From NCBI GenBank assembly GCA_036733925.1, contig DAIMZO010000012.1, positions 1 through 54,970 on the forward strand: 54,970 nucleotides of DNA, given 5' to 3'. The position numbers and the translations under genes are program-made. The stretch is from UBA2897 sp036733925 (GTDB taxonomy: Bacteria > Bacillota > Negativicutes > Selenomonadales > Selenomonadaceae). This document shows, in pieces, positions 16,904 through 25,155 of this stretch. Below the pieces are notes generated by a model. The model had not been told where the DNA came from, did no database searches, and worked only from the letters and a program-made list of their open reading frames with translations. The stretch's first letter is position 1. Every line of letters begins with the position of its first letter.

Positions 16904-17424
16904 ACGCGGCGGGAAAGGCCACAGAGCAGGCAGAAAGAGCGGCAGGGTCAGAGGAAAAGGCCGCTGATCCGGAAGCGCCGCTCTCCCTGCAGTTCCGCGA
17001 GATGGTGCCGGATGACGCGGAGGCCGTCGCGGCCATCGAGCGCGAGACGTTCCCGACGCCCTGGTCACGCGAGTCGTTTTGGCGTGAGGCTGCGAACGAG
17101 AACACCTGCTACCGGCTTGCGCTCGCGGGGAATGCGGTCATCGGCTTCGCCGGTGCCTGGCTGTCCTTCGGCGACGCGCAGGTCACGAATATCGCGATCC
17201 GCGAGGCGTACCGTGGCAAGGGCGTTGGCACGGCGCTCATGGCCGACCTCATCGAGGCGTGCAAGGCGCGCGGATGCACGGCCATGACGCTTGAGGTGCG
17301 CCCGTCGAACGCGCCGGCGCTCGCGCTTTATCACCGCTACGGCTTCAGGGAAGCAGGCCGTCGCAAGGGGTATTATCAGGACAATCATGAGGATGCCCTG
17401 ATTATGTGGAATACGAAGCTATAA
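16900..17424 (+). CDS. rimI: Ribosomal protein S18-alanine N-acetyltransferase
   Basis: A 174-residue GNAT enzyme. The acetyl-CoA binding motif is IREAYRGKGVGTALMADLI (about residues 102-120), and LEVRPSNAPALALYHRYGF is the RimI-type C-terminal signature. A charged N-terminal extension of about 30 residues (rich in A, E, K) is longer than usual. The GTG start at 16900 overlaps the tsaB stop in GTGA form. The tsaE-tsaB-rimI order is widely conserved and supports the RimI call. Confidence 0.88.
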   Translation: MNAAGKATEQAERAAGSEEKAADPEAPLSLQFREMVPDDAEAVAAIERETFPTPWSRESFWREAANENTCYRLALAGNAVIGFAGAWLSFGDAQVTNIAIREAYRGKGVGTALMADLIEACKARGCTAMTLEVRPSNAPALALYHRYGFREAGRRKGYYQDNHEDALIMWNTKL

Positions 17425-17442
17425 GACTATAGGATGGTTGTT

Positions 17443-20400
17443 ATGAGCAATGCGGACGAGAACAAGGGCTTGAAGTGCATAGAATTCTTCCCCGGCGGGG
17501 TGGTCCTGATTTCACGCGACGGGGAAGAGCGGATTCTCGCGGTCAATGCGCACGCCTGCGAGATGTATCAATGCGCTTCGAAGGAAGATTTCTTCGCGTT
17601 CAGCGGCGGGCAGTACTGCAGCATGGTGGCGCCGGATGACTACGTGCCGCTTGCGGAACTGTACGCATGCCGCACACCGAATTCGCCGGAATCGCTCTGG
17701 ATCTATCGTTTCCAGATGCGGACGAAGCTCGGCCATTTCCGGCGGCTCGAGGGCCTGCTCGCTCCCGTAGATGTGCCGGGTCTCGGCAAAGTCTGGTCAC
17801 TGCATCTGCTCTTGAGCCGTAGCCTGGACGAGGCCATCGAATCCGACACGGTGACTGGCTTGATGGGGCGGTATGCCTTTTATCGGAGGGCGATTGAGGC
17901 GGCCACGGAGAACGCGGAAAACGGAACCATTGCGCAATATGCACCGGTCTATCTGAATCTTACGAATTTCAAGATGTACAACGCGAACCACGGAATTGCC
18001 GCTGGGGATGCCCTGCTTCGTAAGGTGGCTGCGCTGCTCCATATCTATTTCCCGGATACGCTGATGTCCCATCTGTCCGCAGACAAATTCGTCCTGCTCG
18101 CCCGCAGGGATGGCATCGAGAAGAAATTGACGGCGATGGAAAAGGCATTCCGTGCGCAGAATGCCGATTCGTCCGTCGCGCTGAAGGCCGGCATCACGCT
18201 GTTCGATAAGCTGTCGGAGGAAGGGAAGGAAAATCCCCGGCGGACGTTCGATACGGCGAAGATGGCCGCGGACAGCATCAAGCAGGACAGCAGCCGCGTC
18301 TATGCGGTCTACACCGAGGATATGGGGCGCCGCCTGCAGGAGGAGACCTATGTGCTGCGCAATTTCGAGCGCGCACTGGAGAAAGGCTATATCAAGGTCT
18401 ACTATCAGCCGGTCGTCCGCACGATGACCGGCAAGCTCGCCAGCGTCGAGGCATTGGCCCGCTGGGAAGACCCGGAGCAGGGCATGCTGATGCCGGACAT
18501 CTTCATCCCCGTGCTCGAGCGCATGCGGCTGATCACGAAGCTTGATTTCTATGTCATCGAGGAGTCGGCGAAGCTCCTGCGGTTCCAGATTGAGAATCAG
18601 CGGCCGGTATTGCCGATTTCCGTGAATCTGTCCCGTGTAGACTTCAATCTCTGCGACCCGGTGGAACGGGTTGAGGAAATCGTGAGACGCTACGAGCTGC
18701 GCCGCGACCTGTTGCGCATCGAAATCACGGAGACCGCGCTCGCGATGGATGCGAAGAAATTGCGGCAGGCTATCCACCGTTTCCACGAGGCCGGGTATGA
18801 GTGCTGGCTCGACGATTTCGGCAGCGGCTATTCGTCACTGAACGCGCTGCACCATTTCCCGTTTGACGAGATCAAGCTCGATATGTCCTTCCAGCGGAAC
18901 TACAACGAGGACAGCCGGCAGATCCTGCGCTCACTGGTCCTGATGGCGAAGAACCTCGGCATCCATACGCTCGCGGAGGGTGTCGAGACCGAGGAGCAGG
19001 CGGAATTCCTGCGTTCCATCGGCTGCGAGAAGATTCAGGGCTATTACTATGGGAGGCCTCTGCCGTATGAGGAATGCCACCGCCACTGCAGTGAGAAGGG
19101 ACTGCTCTCCGAAAAGATGCCGGAGGCCCTCGCGATGGAGAAGGCCGGCCTCACGAACATCATGACCGATACGCCAATCTCTGTGTTCTGGTACGATGGC
19201 GAGAAGATGTCTGCGGAACTCTGGCGGAACGAGGCCTATCAGAAGACCGCGATGCCTGTCGTGCGGTCAGATATCCGTGAAGAAAAGCAGGTTCTGAATC
19301 TCAGTCAGTCGCCGTTCCTGATGCAGTTTAAAGAGCTGTTCGACCGGGCTGTGCGCTCGAAAAAGGAGGAAAGTCTGACCTATGCGCAGGACGGCCAGTA
19401 CATGCGGGTCAAGATACGCATCCTCGCTGGTTCGCCGGGCATCTATACGGGCAAGGCGGAGCTCTACAACATCCCGTTTGACGATTCGTTCCGCAACGAT
19501 AAGATTTCCCATCATCTGCAGGCTATCTACGACTGCTTCTATCTCTACCATGGCAGTCAGGATAAGGTCGAGCTGATCCGCGATTTGCAGGCATCCGGCG
19601 AAGAGGGAAAAACGTTCTCCATGCGCAGATGGATGACGGAGCAGAAGCGCGTGCACCCCGAGGATCAGCCGCGGTTCCTAGCCTGGGCGGCGCCCCGCAC
19701 GCTTTCCAGCCAGATTCATGGATCAGCGCGCGGCATGGCGGTCGGCCTGTTCCGCCTCCGGCAGGACGACGGGAGCTATCGCTGGAAAGAGGTTGACGCA
19801 CTGTCCGGCGGGGCGGATGGGGATATCCTGTTCGCCATCAAGGACGCCGCGATGGAACAGGTCGGGGATCGTCGGGACATCCTCGCCGGCTTCATGAAAT
19901 CGTTCGGCATGCGGGCCGTGGTGCCAGACGTGCGTCCCGCCATACGGATGGATACCGTGCTCGATGCGCTCAAGAGCTCGCAAGAGATCAAATTCTTCTG
20001 GAAGGATCGGCAGCGGCGTTTCCTCGGCGTCAGCCAGGGGTTCCTCGACTATTTCGGCATCCACGACGAAAGCTCGATCCTCGGCAAGACGGATGAGGAG
20101 ATGGGCTGGCATGTGGATGCGCTCCCCTATAAATCCATCGAGGAGGAGATTCTGCGGGAAGGGAAGGAATCCGACGGCGCCATCGGCAAATGCATCATCC
20201 GCGGCCGGATCCATACGATCCGTGCGAGCAAGATCCCGCTTTATGAGGACAACCAGATTATCGGTCTGATCGGCTATTTCGAAGATCTCGATCAGGAAGC
20301 GAGAACGCAGCAGAAGGATATCGACTTCGGCCTGATCAATCCGGATACGGGGCTCGCCGGATTCCGCGGCATGCTTGCGGCCGGCATCGAATATTTCAAC

Positions 20401-22122
20401 AACTACGAACGGCGGCAGGAGGACTTCATCGGCATCCTGTTCCATATCCCCGAGCTGACGCAGATCTGCCGCAGCTACGGCAAGGAAGCCCGGCACGGGT
20501 TATTGCAGAAGATCAGCCGGATTTTTTCGGAAAGCTGCTCGCTCGGCGAGACGCTCGGGCATTTCGGCAGCGGCAATTTCATGCTGTTAATGAAGTACCG
20601 CAAAGCCTCGGATCTCGACAACCTCGTGTTGCATCTCTCCAACGAGATTCACGCCATCCGGGAAATTCAGGGGCGCCCGGTCACGCTGTATCTGCAGTCT
20701 GCTGTGGCCTATGGTTCGGAGACGGGGAACCTGAACGATATGTTCCGCCTGCTCACGGAACGGCTGCGGGAGGCGGAGCGGCAGCGGTATGGGCAGTCCA
20801 TCTATGTCGGAGACCGCATCGCGATAGACCGGGGTGCGTTCGATACGAGCGAGCAGAATGTCATGATGAGCCGGCTCGACAACGACGAGCTGATTTATGT
20901 CAACAAGGCGGGCCTGCGGAATCTCGGTCTGCCGGAGACCTACGATTACCAGGGCATGAAATGCTACAAACTGATCTGCGGCACGGACAAGCCCTGCGAC
21001 GAATGCCCGAAGAAGCTGCTGCGCCGCGATCGCTTCTATTCGCGCACGTATCATAACCGGGCGCTCGGGCGGGACTATCTGATTAATCAGGTGCTCGTCC
21101 CATGGCGCGGTCGGCTCTGCCAGCTCGAGATTGCGACAAATATCCGCAGCTACATGAACGACGAGAAGAAGAAGAACGACATGCTGTTCCGTGAGATGGC
21201 TGTCAACGATGCCATCGAGGTCGGCCTGATGGAAAAAGACCCGTCGCGGGGTATCCAGAATATGGTGGAGCGCGTCGGCGATATTCTTGAGTGCGAGAAG
21301 GCCTGCATCTTCGAGGAGATGCCAGACGGCACGTTGAAGAATACCTACGAATGGTGCCGGGACGGCGTGTCGTCGACGCGCGCCGCTCGGCAGGCGGTGC
21401 CACGCGAGAGCGTGCAGTACATCTACGATTCGTTCGGCGTGAATCAGGTCGCCATCCTCGATGACGTCCAGCAGACGCTGAAGCGGTATGGCGTCACGAG
21501 GGAACACAGCAAAGGCGTGAAGAGCATCATCTCCGGACATCTAATCTTCGCCGGGAAGTCCATCGGCTTCGCGGAAATCGTCAATCCGTCGGAGAAGATC
21601 CTGCGGGAGGCAAGCCCGCTGCTCGCGACGATCACGCGCTTTCTCGCCATCCTGCTCAACAACCGGAACAATATTTACAGCCTTAATCAGATGAGCTATA
21701 TGGACGTCATGACCGGAACGCAGAACCGCCGCGCGTTTCTCGCCTATGTGCAGGAGTTGCCGCCGGATGTCGAGATGACGTTCGTGTTTGGTGACATGAA
21801 CGGGTTGAAATACATCAACGACCATTACGGTCACAAGGCCGGCGACGAGGCCATCCGCACGGCCGCCGACATCATGAAGCGGATGGCCGGGGATGGCAAC
21901 GTGTTCCGCATGGGCGGCGATGAGTTCATCCTGGTGCTCAGTGATACCGATGCGGAAGGGGCACAGAATTTTATCGCCCGCATGAAGGGCGAGTTCGAGC
22001 ACAGCTCCATCAGCATGGCGTTCGGCGCCGCGACGCGCCGCACGCCAATCCCGAACGTCGAAGCGCTGATCACCAAGGCCGACGGCGAGATGTACAAGGA
22101 CAAAAATCATCCGAGAAAGTAA
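17443..22122 (+). CDS. Multidomain cyclic-di-GMP protein (PAS, EAL and GGDEF)
   Basis: A 1,559-residue soluble protein. In order: a PAS-like segment (about 12-125); a degenerate GGDEF domain (about 133-300) with SADKF at 212-216 in place of GGDEF; an EAL domain (about 305-548) with all expected catalytic residues (E336, N395, E427, D457-D458, K478, E512, E515, Q532), so a likely c-di-GMP phosphodiesterase; PAS-like and degenerate GGDEF-like modules (about 570-1130); a Cys-containing PAS (about 1150-1240, CGTDKPCDECP); a GAF-like domain (about 1250-1410); and a C-terminal GGDEF domain with intact GGDEF at 1491-1495, a likely diguanylate cyclase with no RxxD inhibition site nearby. No membrane segment was seen. 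The start at 17443 is preferred over 17434 because AGGA is 8 bases before it. No symbol applies. Confidence 0.88.
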   Translation: MSNADENKGLKCIEFFPGGVVLISRDGEERILAVNAHACEMYQCASKEDFFAFSGGQYCSMVAPDDYVPLAELYACRTPNSPESLWIYRFQMRTKLGHFRRLEGLLAPVDVPGLGKVWSLHLLLSRSLDEAIESDTVTGLMGRYAFYRRAIEAATENAENGTIAQYAPVYLNLTNFKMYNANHGIAAGDALLRKVAALLHIYFPDTLMSHLSADKFVLLARRDGIEKKLTAMEKAFRAQNADSSVALKAGITLFDKLSEEGKENPRRTFDTAKMAADSIKQDSSRVYAVYTEDMGRRLQEETYVLRNFERALEKGYIKVYYQPVVRTMTGKLASVEALARWEDPEQGMLMPDIFIPVLERMRLITKLDFYVIEESAKLLRFQIENQRPVLPISVNLSRVDFNLCDPVERVEEIVRRYELRRDLLRIEITETALAMDAKKLRQAIHRFHEAGYECWLDDFGSGYSSLNALHHFPFDEIKLDMSFQRNYNEDSRQILRSLVLMAKNLGIHTLAEGVETEEQAEFLRSIGCEKIQGYYYGRPLPYEECHRHCSEKGLLSEKMPEALAMEKAGLTNIMTDTPISVFWYDGEKMSAELWRNEAYQKTAMPVVRSDIREEKQVLNLSQSPFLMQFKELFDRAVRSKKEESLTYAQDGQYMRVKIRILAGSPGIYTGKAELYNIPFDDSFRNDKISHHLQAIYDCFYLYHGSQDKVELIRDLQASGEEGKTFSMRRWMTEQKRVHPEDQPRFLAWAAPRTLSSQIHGSARGMAVGLFRLRQDDGSYRWKEVDALSGGADGDILFAIKDAAMEQVGDRRDILAGFMKSFGMRAVVPDVRPAIRMDTVLDALKSSQEIKFFWKDRQRRFLGVSQGFLDYFGIHDESSILGKTDEEMGWHVDALPYKSIEEEILREGKESDGAIGKCIIRGRIHTIRASKIPLYEDNQIIGLIGYFEDLDQEARTQQKDIDFGLINPDTGLAGFRGMLAAGIEYFNNYERRQEDFIGILFHIPELTQICRSYGKEARHGLLQKISRIFSESCSLGETLGHFGSGNFMLLMKYRKASDLDNLVLHLSNEIHAIREIQGRPVTLYLQSAVAYGSETGNLNDMFRLLTERLREAERQRYGQSIYVGDRIAIDRGAFDTSEQNVMMSRLDNDELIYVNKAGLRNLGLPETYDYQGMKCYKLICGTDKPCDECPKKLLRRDRFYSRTYHNRALGRDYLINQVLVPWRGRLCQLEIATNIRSYMNDEKKKNDMLFREMAVNDAIEVGLMEKDPSRGIQNMVERVGDILECEKACIFEEMPDGTLKNTYEWCRDGVSSTRAARQAVPRESVQYIYDSFGVNQVAILDDVQQTLKRYGVTREHSKGVKSIISGHLIFAGKSIGFAEIVNPSEKILREASPLLATITRFLAILLNNRNNIYSLNQMSYMDVMTGTQNRRAFLAYVQELPPDVEMTFVFGDMNGLKYINDHYGHKAGDEAIRTAADIMKRMAGDGNVFRMGGDEFILVLSDTDAEGAQNFIARMKGEFEHSSISMAFGAATRRTPIPNVEALITKADGEMYKDKNHPRK

Positions 22123-22147
22123 AAAATCCCCGCAAGGGGATTTTTTG
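22123..22147 (+). terminator. Terminator of the GGDEF/EAL gene
   Basis: AAAATCCCC pairs with GGGGATTTT around a short GCAA loop, and a T run reaches 22146. It starts directly after the stop codon. Confidence 0.85.
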
Positions 22148-22442
22148 GTAAATTGCAAGTTGATGCGAGTAACCTTTTCAACAGCGGTGAAAGTCACTGA
22201 CTCGCGGCCTGCACGCTGTCCGACCACCGTATCCACTTCCCAGTGGCCGATTTCTGTGCCGCTGTCAACGATAGCGGGCCGCTCTTCAAAACAGTCGTGT
22301 GGGCACAGCCCAATGCAGCAGCGATGCCGCGAAGTGAAAGCCCTTGGCGATGCAAGGCCTGAATCATGCCACGTTCTTCCAATGAAAGGTGGCGACCAGA
22401 TTTACGTACTTCCTCGATTGTGTTAGAATGGGTGTGATTCAT
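22146..22442 (-). pseudogene. IS30-family transposase remnant
   Basis: From ATG 22442 (with GGAG upstream) the reading frame gives the IS30 N-terminal helix-turn-helix, RHLSLEERGMIQALHRQG followed by LSLRGIAAALGC. It then jumps, with a frame change near 22295, to the middle of the transposase: EERPAIVDSGTEIGHWEVDT, VVGQRAGRESVTFTAVEKVT. The central part and the catalytic C-terminus are missing, and the element is cut off at the terminator of the upstream gene. It is a decayed insertion sequence with no recognisable paired ends. Confidence 0.8.
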
Positions 22443-22634
22443 AGTGATTGCTCCTTTGTTGTTGATTTGTTGCAAAACCATTCTAACATGAAGCGCCACT
22501 ATGGATTTTTGCTTTTTGATTAACTGTTCAATTTCATTATACAACGGATCAGAATTTTATTTCTGGAAGCGAGGAAAATTCAATCAACGGATGTGGATGC
22601 CGCAAGAATCGGATAATAACTTGAGGAATATAAC

Positions 22635-22677
22635 GAAAGGGCTGTCGTACGAACGTTGTTCGTGCAGCAGCCCTTTC
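22635..22677. terminator. Bidirectional hairpin after the SLH porin
   Basis: GAAAGGGCTGTCGTACGAAC (22635-22654) pairs with the arm GTTCGTGCAGCAGCCCTTTC (22658-22677), with small mismatches. It is the probable minus-strand terminator of the porin. A related half-sequence, GGGGCTGTCGCACGAA, occurs at about 11139. The remaining 22443-22634 region is AT-rich with no gene seen. Confidence 0.65.
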
Positions 22678-22729
22678 TGTGTAGAAGAGTAAAAGTGTAT
22701 ATGAGAGTTTTGGGACAACTGGGGGAGGG

Positions 22730-24271
22730 TCAGAAATACCAGCCGATGGAGGTGAAGACCTTCGAGCGCTTCTCATTGTTCATGGTAATCGACTTACCGT
22801 TGAAGTACTTCAGCGTGTACTGGCAGTTCTTCATGATGTTGTAGTACATGCCAGCTTCCCAGCCTTTCTGGCCTTCGTCCGCACCATCGCCGAAGTTCGA
22901 TTTGATCAGGGCATCCGGGCCGAGATAGCGATAGCCGAGGTAAGCGCCGAACAGATGGTTGCGGTTCGTCGGGATCCACGGATTGCCGCGGAACTGCAGC
23001 TCGATGTTCCAAGCGTCGTTATGGCCGCCCTGATTGCCGCGCGCATACATCATCTCGAGGTTCAGGTTGCGGACGAGCTTGTAGTTCAGCAGGCCGGCGC
23101 CAATGTGGAGCCAGTTCTCGTGATAAGCGGCGGAGCGGAAACCATAGTATCCGAGACTGCCATTGACTTTATTGCTGAATGTGTAATCAAGGACGGCGCC
23201 CATGATATCTTTGCGGTGCGCCTTGATTTTCCATCCTGCGGCATCGTAGTCATTATCGCCTCCGAAATCTGTTCCACCATTCGCACCGCTCCAAGTTCCA
23301 TTGCTATCACAAGTGAATTTAGTCGTATCATGTTTACGGACAAAGTCAGTGTAGGGCTGAATACCTTTAGCAGTCCAAGCATAATTATTTGTTGGATCGG
23401 AATAGCCGTTTGCATAATCTGGCTGAACATACATACCCATATCCCAGTCTTTGACGTCCATGCGGCCGCCGAAGATATGCGTTGCGAAGTTCTTGCCCCA
23501 GTGTTCTGCTGAAGCACCTTTGATATTACCATCATTGACAAAACCGTTCATCGTCCACGGCTGGAACTCGCCGAATTTGACGTACTGGCCAGTCTTGCCA
23601 AGATTGCCCTCGACCCAGATCTTGTCGAGGCGGTTCTCATTCGAGCGGGAATTGCCGCCGTTCCAGTCATCCGGACAGTCGCGCTCATCGTTGAAACCCT
23701 CTCCTTTATCGATGCCGTTCGAGCCCCACTTCGTTTTGATTTCTGCATGGGTTGTCCAGTCTGTGCCTGGAACTTTTGCGGCGATGTTCAGATCAAATTC
23801 TTTTTCATACCATGGATTGCCGACGGGATTGCGGACGATATGACCGCTGGCATCTTTGGTATACGATTGATAACTCTTCTGATATTTCTGTTGGAATCCG
23901 CCGGACCATTTGACGTTGTCGCTGTTCTTCTCGAGGTTTGCGACGCGGACGCCGAGGTTGTTGAGCTCGTCGCCGAACTCGGCGGAGAGCTTGTCAATCA
24001 GCGCCTTGTCGTTATTCGTCGCGGCCGGGCGCTTGGCCATCGCGCGGGCGACCATCTGAGCCATCTCGTAGCGCGTGATGTTCTTCTGGCCGTTGAACGT
24101 GCCGTCACCGTATCCGTCGATCACGCCGTCTTTGGCGAGCTGGGATACCGCGTCGTAGGCCCAATGGCCCTGCGGGACATCTGAGAACGGATTGGCCGCC
24201 GCGAAGCTGGTGCTCGCCGTGCCGACAGCGACGGCCGCGATGGCCGCTGCAATCATGTGTTTCTTCTGCAT
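22730..24271 (-). CDS. SLH-domain outer-membrane porin (OmpM type)
   Basis: A 513-residue outer-membrane protein. Residues 1-25 are a signal peptide (MQKKHMIAAAIAAVAVGTAS then TSFAAA). One SLH domain (about 27-80; FSDVPQGHWAYDAVSQLAKD, ITRYEMAQMVARAM) would tether it to the polyamine-decorated peptidoglycan. A short coiled-coil linker (about 85-115, with NNLGVRVANLEKN) precedes a barrel of alternating aromatic strands that ends in a terminal phenylalanine (GWYF). This is the layout of OmpM porins of Selenomonas and Veillonella. An AGGGGG site precedes the ATG. It likely lets small solutes through and anchors the outer membrane. Its location beside the mannan locus may be coincidental. Confidence 0.88.
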   Translation of the reverse strand: MQKKHMIAAAIAAVAVGTASTSFAAANPFSDVPQGHWAYDAVSQLAKDGVIDGYGDGTFNGQKNITRYEMAQMVARAMAKRPAATNNDKALIDKLSAEFGDELNNLGVRVANLEKNSDNVKWSGGFQQKYQKSYQSYTKDASGHIVRNPVGNPWYEKEFDLNIAAKVPGTDWTTHAEIKTKWGSNGIDKGEGFNDERDCPDDWNGGNSRSNENRLDKIWVEGNLGKTGQYVKFGEFQPWTMNGFVNDGNIKGASAEHWGKNFATHIFGGRMDVKDWDMGMYVQPDYANGYSDPTNNYAWTAKGIQPYTDFVRKHDTTKFTCDSNGTWSGANGGTDFGGDNDYDAAGWKIKAHRKDIMGAVLDYTFSNKVNGSLGYYGFRSAAYHENWLHIGAGLLNYKLVRNLNLEMMYARGNQGGHNDAWNIELQFRGNPWIPTNRNHLFGAYLGYRYLGPDALIKSNFGDGADEGQKGWEAGMYYNIMKNCQYTLKYFNGKSITMNNEKRSKVFTSIGWYF

Positions 24272-24399
24272 AAGATTTACCCCCTAAACCTCGAGGCTGC
24301 GCCGTGAGCCTTCCTGGTTTCCTCCCGGCCGTTCCTCATGATTTTCTCTTCGATAAGAATACGTATGAATTCTTACCAAGCAATTTATTGCTTAACTAG

Positions 24400-24428
24400 A
24401 TGATACTATAACACATCTCTTTTGTCAA
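24400..24428 (-). promoter_or_regulatory. Promoter of the SLH porin
   Basis: On the minus strand, -35 TTGACA (24423-24428) and -10 TATCAT (24400-24405) are 17 bases apart, which leaves a leader of about 120 nt before the start at 24271. The leader contains no gene. The rest of this 440-base gap is AT-rich promoter region. Confidence 0.7.
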
Positions 24429-24610
24429 CAAAGAATATAACTTTTTAAAATAAAAAATATCATCTGATTAGGGGAGCAAGAGGAATCCTCGCGTTGACCG
24501 CCTGTGAAGAAATTCAGGGCATGTTAATGAGAGAAAATCGAGGGTATTGTGATTTTGTCCCTGTTTTTCCATTATGCCGTAAAATTTTTTCAATAAGTCA
24601 TATCTTTTTA

Positions 24611-24639
24611 TTGACAAAGTAGAGACAAAGAAGTAGAAT
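24611..24639 (+). promoter_or_regulatory. Promoter of the PTS/mannanase operon
   Basis: -35 TTGACA (24611-24616) and -10 TAGAAT (24634-24639) are spaced by 17 bases. The spacer contains a direct repeat, GACAAAGTAGA then GACAAAGAAGTAGA, which could be part of an operator for the GntR regulators encoded downstream. Confidence 0.7.
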
Positions 24640-24712
24640 AAGAACTACAAGGAGAAAACATAAAGGAATCCGATGAGATTCCATCGTGTTCAGGAACTAG
24701 GAGGAGTTAAGA

Positions 24713-25027
24713 ATGAAAAACATCTATCTCGTATGCAATGCCGGTATGTCCACGTCGATCCTGGTCAAGAAGATGCAGGATGCAGCGGCAAAGAAGGGCC
24801 TCGACGATGTCCATATCGAGGCATTCTCGGTCGAGATCCTCGACCAGCGCGTCGACACGGCTGGCTGCGTGCTGCTCGGCCCGCAGATCCGCCACATGTT
24901 CGAGGACGTCAAGAAGGTTGTCAATGGCAAATGCCCGGTCGCGGTCATCGACATGCGCGACTACGGCATGATCCGCGGGGACAAAGTCCTCGACAAGGCG
25001 CTCAAGATGATCGACGAAGCTGCGTGA
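24713..25027 (+). CDS. PTS lactose/cellobiose-family IIB component
   Basis: A 104-residue cytosolic phosphocarrier. The phosphorylated cysteine is C9 in LVCNAGMSTSILVKKM, the P-loop-like signature of the Lac/cellobiose IIB family. It passes phosphate from IIA to the sugar on IIC. AGGAGG lies upstream of the ATG. It is the first gene of a run IIB-IIC-IIA-GH1-GH26. Cellobiose/chitobiose-type systems of this family also carry beta-mannobiose in some bacteria, and the mannanases here make that substrate plausible. Confidence 0.93.
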   Translation: MKNIYLVCNAGMSTSILVKKMQDAAAKKGLDDVHIEAFSVEILDQRVDTAGCVLLGPQIRHMFEDVKKVVNGKCPVAVIDMRDYGMIRGDKVLDKALKMIDEAA

Positions 25028-25155
25028 GCAGGCGCTGACCGCTCAGCGTTCTCCAGATTCCGCGCATGACGGCCGTGGTTTGGGAATCACCGCGGACGCT
25101 TGCATAGCCGTTTTTATTCTTTATGTATTTATCCAAGTGGGGAGGATATCATAGG

